Assembly (NCBI GenBank): GCA_900766045.1
Contig: CAAFTW010000050.1
Location: 1 to 8,722, forward strand
Source of the DNA: Clostridia bacterium
Lineage (GTDB): Bacteria > Bacillota > Clostridia > Peptostreptococcales > Anaerovoracaceae
Direction: 5' to 3'
DNA: 8,722 nt
Position numbers and translations under genes: made by a program. Below, one piece after another: positions 6,471-8,722 of this stretch (position 1 is its first letter; each line of letters starts with the position of its first letter). The notes under the pieces were generated by a model that was not told where the DNA came from, made no database searches, and saw nothing but the letters and a program-made list of their open reading frames with translations.

Positions 6471-7757
6471 CTAAAATCCTCTTGCGCACAGTTTGTTATA
6501 GCCATTTGCGATGGTAGACGCGATGATAATCTGGATTTCCGCGTCGAACCCGCCGTCTTCGTCCTTGCAGCCGACCCAGCCGCCGATCTGCATTTCGATG
6601 AATTCCTGCGTTCCGATCACGCGGTCCATGGCAGGAAAATGAATGACAATATTTCCGTTTCCGCATGAAATCATGGTGTCTGCCTCATCGCAGACGTCTG
6701 CAAGAGAGTACGACTTCCCATCGCGTCCCGGGAACTCGTCCGTGATAATGACGACCTTGACTCCCTTCTGCGATACTTTCCGGCAATTCATCATCAGGTC
6801 GGTATCCGGATTTCCGTATCCCTCTTCTGTGAGAAGTACGCCGTCCAGACCCAGATATTCACAAAGTTTGGCGGTCATATCGGAGTGGCGTTCCTTATCC
6901 ATCAGAAATACATTCTCGTTGGTCAGAATAACACCCATGAAGTTAAGTGTTTTTCCGTGCTGCTTATATAAATCCTCGATAACCGGGTTGTGTTCATGAT
7001 GATACGTTGTCACCTTATCGCACGGCGCTACGCAGTTTCCGGACACAATTGCTCCGTCAAAGATCTCTGTCGGATACATCACCGTCGGCACGATCTGCTT
7101 AGCATCAACGCCGTAGTAATAGGTATCATGAAGAAGTCCCTGAGACTGCAGCATGTGGATATATCCCACTTTCGGAAGATCCGGGTACTGCGCCGCCTGC
7201 TCCAGAAGCGGCTTTGTCTCATACGTCTCTACCTCGTCCGGCACCTGATCGGCGAGCGTCTTCGCAAGATACGTCGCAGCAGTCAGCCCTGCCATTCTTC
7301 CGGCCGCCTCATAGACATGAGTTTCCAGGCCGTCCACAGGCTCCATGACGATGCAGACATTCAGTGTCTGAGAAAACGGGCAGTATTCTGCCGCCGGACC
7401 GCTCATATCGATGACACCCTCCTGAAAGCCGACGATCTTTCCGACCGTGACAACACAAACGCCGTCCATGCAGTACGTCGTTCCGCTGCCTACTTCTTTT
7501 ACCTTTCCCATTATTCCCGGGAATATGCAGCTATCGCTGTCCATCTTCAGCCGTGGCTCTATAACATCCTTTACTGGTGTGATTCGCACCGATTCTCCCG
7601 GCTTTGCCAGCTCAACTTTACAGCCTTGAAGCCGGTCATCTTTCAAGATTTCCTGTTCCAGTTCTTCTGCCTGAATGTACAGCACCTTGTCCCGAATTTC
7701 TGTTATTTCTCCAAATCGGACGTCCTGCACATGGACTTTTCCAAGCTCGAGTTTCAT
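6471..7757 (-). CDS. Glycine/sarcosine/betaine reductase component B proprotein (GrdE/GrdG/GrdI type)
   Basis: This is 428 residues, the family's usual length. AGGAGGTG (7765-7772) sits at good spacing before the ATG. The protein is a proprotein: VSGNCVAPCDK puts an Asn241-Cys242 pair at the place where GrdE-type proteins self-cleave. That cut gives a larger N-terminal-fragment subunit and a smaller C-terminal one in which the former Cys becomes a pyruvoyl group. The N-terminal MKLELGKVHV is typical, and YPTEIFDGAIVSGN before the cleavage site is characteristic. Together with the selenoprotein encoded next, it forms the substrate-binding component B, where the pyruvoyl carbonyl forms a Schiff base with the amine. 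It is the second gene of the cassette, 172 bases after grdX, and that gap carries three perfect palindromes. Substrate type (glycine, sarcosine, betaine or another amine) cannot be assigned by eye. Confidence 0.93.
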   Translation of the reverse strand: MKLELGKVHVQDVRFGEITEIRDKVLYIQAEELEQEILKDDRLQGCKVELAKPGESVRITPVKDVIEPRLKMDSDSCIFPGIMGKVKEVGSGTTYCMDGVCVVTVGKIVGFQEGVIDMSGPAAEYCPFSQTLNVCIVMEPVDGLETHVYEAAGRMAGLTAATYLAKTLADQVPDEVETYETKPLLEQAAQYPDLPKVGYIHMLQSQGLLHDTYYYGVDAKQIVPTVMYPTEIFDGAIVSGNCVAPCDKVTTYHHEHNPVIEDLYKQHGKTLNFMGVILTNENVFLMDKERHSDMTAKLCEYLGLDGVLLTEEGYGNPDTDLMMNCRKVSQKGVKVVIITDEFPGRDGKSYSLADVCDEADTMISCGNGNIVIHFPAMDRVIGTQEFIEMQIGGWVGCKDEDGGFDAEIQIIIASTIANGYNKLCARGF

Positions 7758-7809
7758 TACTCAGCACCTCCTGATTCTGCATTTTTCCTATTTTGCTTTT
7801 TCCCGTTGC

Positions 7810-7853
7810 AGTGATCACTAATATTATTTAAACGCGTTTATATATCATATGAT
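7810..7853. promoter_or_regulatory. Palindrome cluster in the AT-rich grdX-grdE gap
   Basis: Three perfect palindromes lie within 44 bases: AGTGATCACT (7810-7819), TAAACGCGTTTA (7829-7840) and ATCATATGAT (7844-7853). The middle one, 12 bp with a central CG, resembles operators of LacI-type repressors, which is an inference from shape only. The surrounding 7804-7890 is very AT-rich, and minus-strand -10-like strings (TATGAT at 7844-7849, TATATA at 7839-7844) overlap the second and third palindromes. I see no good -35 partner, so an internal promoter for the grdE-grdB-ykvI part is likely but not shown. Confidence 0.5.
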
Positions 7854-7929
7854 TATGAATATTTTGTATATTATTTTACGACAAATATCCCCTTGCAAGG
7901 GAAGCCTTTGCCCTCGCTGCGGCAGCCAG

Positions 7930-8349
7930 CTACCGTCCCGCAGAAATGTTCTGCTGCAGCAGTGACCGCTCCATCGCAGATTTCACAACAGCAAGGTCAA
8001 CTGTCTGATAATCGGACAGGATCTTTTCCGGCCAGTCCGGAAGTTCGATTCTTCCCCCGGTCAGTTTGTCCACGGCCTCAATGCTGCGTTCGATCATCTC
8101 TTCATCTTCAAGGAATGTTCCCGCACATTCTGATTCTGATACAATCACGGTTTTATACGGACACTGCATCGGCTTGAGGTTGCTCGCCAGCGGATGAGTG
8201 ATTAAGTGCCATCCCTGCTGGACCAGCGAGCGGACTTCTACCAGGACATCCCGGTAACCCTCGCCCTCCAGAAAAACCACCTCCAGATTATGGATACCTG
8301 CAAACGCATTCCTTGCCTTGCGATTGTTGGTGATGATCCGATACCGCAT
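7930..8349 (-). CDS. grdX: GrdX-family protein
   Basis: This is 139 residues, matching the small GrdX proteins encoded at the head of glycine-reductase-type operons. The core motif is visible as LITHPLASNLKPMQCPYKTVIVSE (about residues 49-72), after a MRYRIITNN start and an EGEGYRDVL segment. The rest is mixed alpha/beta with no membrane segment, signal peptide or obvious catalytic residues, so it is a soluble cytosolic protein. Its role has not been established; operon position suggests a support or regulatory part in reductase assembly or expression. The ATG at 8349 has AGGAGG (8356-8361) six bases upstream. The stop at 7930 is followed by a 172-base gap before the GrdE-type gene, with no convincing terminator, so read-through into the cassette is likely. 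Family assignment is fairly firm. Confidence 0.85.
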   Translation of the reverse strand: MRYRIITNNRKARNAFAGIHNLEVVFLEGEGYRDVLVEVRSLVQQGWHLITHPLASNLKPMQCPYKTVIVSESECAGTFLEDEEMIERSIEAVDKLTGGRIELPDWPEKILSDYQTVDLAVVKSAMERSLLQQNISAGR

Positions 8350-8412
8350 GCTATGCCTCCTCTCTGCCGCGTACTGTATCTTCTGTCTGACAATACATTA
8401 ACATACTATTAC

Positions 8413-8430
8413 GTTTTGCGATAGCGAAAC
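8413..8430. promoter_or_regulatory. Imperfect 18-bp dyad in the grdX leader
   Basis: GTTTTGCGATAGCGAAAC is a near-palindrome with seven of nine positions paired. It lies between the candidate grdX promoter and the gene. It overlaps a weaker alternative promoter on the minus strand (TTCGCT, 17 bases, TATGTT). It could be an operator or a small leader hairpin. Confidence 0.35.
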
Positions 8431-8441
8431 TGTTTCATATT

Positions 8442-8471
8442 GAATATGCATATTCTTCACATCTGCATCAA
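8442..8471 (-). promoter_or_regulatory. Candidate grdX promoter overlapped by a 14-bp palindrome
   Basis: On the minus strand TTGATG (8466-8471) and CATATT (8443-8448) are 17 bases apart, each matching four of six consensus bases. The -10 region lies inside GAATATGCATATTC (8442-8455), a perfect 14-bp palindrome. A protein bound there would block or reposition RNA polymerase. The implied leader to the grdX ATG is about 85 bases. Promoter assignment is by eye. Confidence 0.45.
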
Positions 8472-8479
8472 GCAAGCGT

Positions 8480-8521
8480 AAAAAATATGCCGCAGGCAGT
8501 ATAAAGATACTGCTCGCAGCA
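8480..8521 (-). terminator. Minus-strand rho-independent terminator upstream of grdX
   Basis: A long hairpin pairs 8488-8502 with 8507-8521: a perfect 7-bp GCAGTAT/ATACTGC core with a 4-base loop, extended outward by further pairs with two mismatches and one wobble. On the minus strand the stem runs directly into TATTTTTTACG. It sits just upstream of the candidate grdX promoter, so it probably insulates the operon from transcription entering from the right; an attenuator role is the alternative. Confidence 0.7.
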
Positions 8522-8640
8522 ACATTCAGAGGTGAAAATGTATGATAGCCTTTGTTTTCAGAAAATAAGAACCCCACCCTTCCACGACGCTGAAGTGAAC
8601 TGCTCCCCGTCAAGAAGACAGTGAAAAAATATACTATTTT

Positions 8641-8675
8641 TGACCAGTGACCGTCCGGCTGCTGGTCATTTTTTT
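8641..8675 (+). terminator. Plus-strand rho-independent terminator without an obvious gene
   Basis: TGACCAG (8641-8647) and CTGGTCA (8662-8668) form a perfect 7-bp stem with a 14-base loop, followed directly by seven T residues. No plus-strand gene precedes it within the window. On the minus strand the T-tract is displaced by about ten bases, so it may also serve a minus-strand gene ending near 8678-8691. Confidence 0.65.
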
Positions 8676-8722
8676 GTTTATTGTACCGCTATGCTGCGCG
8701 TAGATACGCCTGATATTTCTCC

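Larger units (their letters stand above)
8350..8722. other. Gene-poor, structure-rich region upstream of grdX
   Basis: This 373-base stretch has no convincing gene. Short frames exist on both strands but lack family resemblance and good ribosome binding sites. It holds, from grdX outward, an 18-bp imperfect dyad (8413-8430), a 14-bp perfect palindrome (8442-8455) in a candidate promoter, a minus-strand terminator (8480-8521) and a plus-strand terminator (8641-8675). The last 35-45 bases could be the end of a minus-strand gene: one frame reads EKYQAYLRAA to a TAG at 8689-8691, another GEISGVSTRSIAVQ to a TAA at 8678-8680. There is too little sequence to choose. Confidence 0.5.

Noticed and set aside
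6446..6505. Twenty-residue N-terminal extension of the selenoprotein.
   Set aside because: It would overlap the end of the upstream gene, has no family resemblance, and the MKKRIVHYINQFF start has its own ribosome binding site.
6990..7814. Long plus-strand open frame (274 codons) opposite the grdE-type gene.
   Set aside because: Arg/His-rich translation with no recognisable motif, fully antisense to a conserved enzyme.
7889..7902. CCCTTGCAAGGG palindrome just after grdX as a terminator.
   Set aside because: The usable stem is only about 4-6 bp and is not followed by a T-tract, so it would not stop transcription efficiently.
8398..8613. Minus-strand 71-codon frame upstream of grdX.
   Set aside because: It runs through a terminator hairpin and the candidate grdX promoter, with no ribosome binding site or family similarity that I can see.
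8538..8624. Plus-strand 28-codon frame (MYDSLCFQKI...) before the orphan terminator.
   Set aside because: The only purine-rich site (AGAGGTG) is about 3 bases from the ATG, too close, and the peptide has no features; an accidental frame is more likely.
8350..8722. Glycine riboswitch or tRNA-Sec (selC) near the operon head.
   Set aside because: I looked on the minus strand for the paired aptamer core and for a long-variable-arm tRNA with a UCA anticodon and found neither.

Overview
This window looks like part of the chromosome of an anaerobic, low-to-mid GC Firmicute (Clostridia; Lachnospiraceae or a relative). The grounds are a selenocysteine-containing Stickland-type reductase, strong AGGAGG ribosome binding sites, Clostridia-style secreted fibronectin-type-III proteins, and a YkvI-family membrane protein. 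The genus cannot be fixed from the sequence alone.

Layout. Positions 1-491 (+) hold the C-terminal part of an M20-family amidohydrolase that is cut by the window edge. It is followed at 634-1890 (+) by a polytopic transporter-like protein built from two similar halves. A bidirectional terminator at about 1920-1972 ends this pair and also faces the minus-strand genes. From 1973 to 8349 every gene reads on the minus strand. In transcription order these are grdX (8349-7930), a grdE-type proprotein (7757-6471), a grdB-type selenoprotein (6445-5126, with an in-frame UGA read as selenocysteine at codon 350) and a YkvI-family transporter (5108-3990). A strong rho-independent terminator lies at 3905-3946. 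A second small unit follows: a class II aldolase-like protein with its own promoter (3838-3224), then a secreted cysteine-peptidase-like protein with two FN3 repeats (3199-2054). The last 370 bases (8350-8722) contain no convincing gene but are dense in regulatory structure: a minus-strand terminator, a candidate grdX promoter overlapped by a 14-bp palindrome, and a plus-strand terminator with no obvious gene.

How it fits together. The grdE/grdB pair is the substrate-specific component B of the glycine/sarcosine/betaine reductase family. It takes an N-substituted or free glycine through a pyruvoyl group and a selenocysteine, and hands a carboxymethyl group to selenoprotein A (GrdA). The common components GrdA, GrdC, GrdD and thioredoxin are absent here and must be supplied elsewhere. 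This cassette is therefore a component-B module with a dedicated candidate transporter, the arrangement expected for an alternative substrate. The substrate cannot be read from the sequence. The adjacent class II aldolase, the secreted protein and the M20 hydrolase/transporter pair are suggestive neighbours, but no functional link is proven.

Most interesting items: the stand-alone selenoprotein component-B/YkvI cassette of unknown substrate; its palindrome-rich control regions; the aldolase with a substituted phosphate-site glycine beside a secreted cysteine-peptidase/FN3 protein; and the unassigned two-half transporter next to the M20 enzyme.
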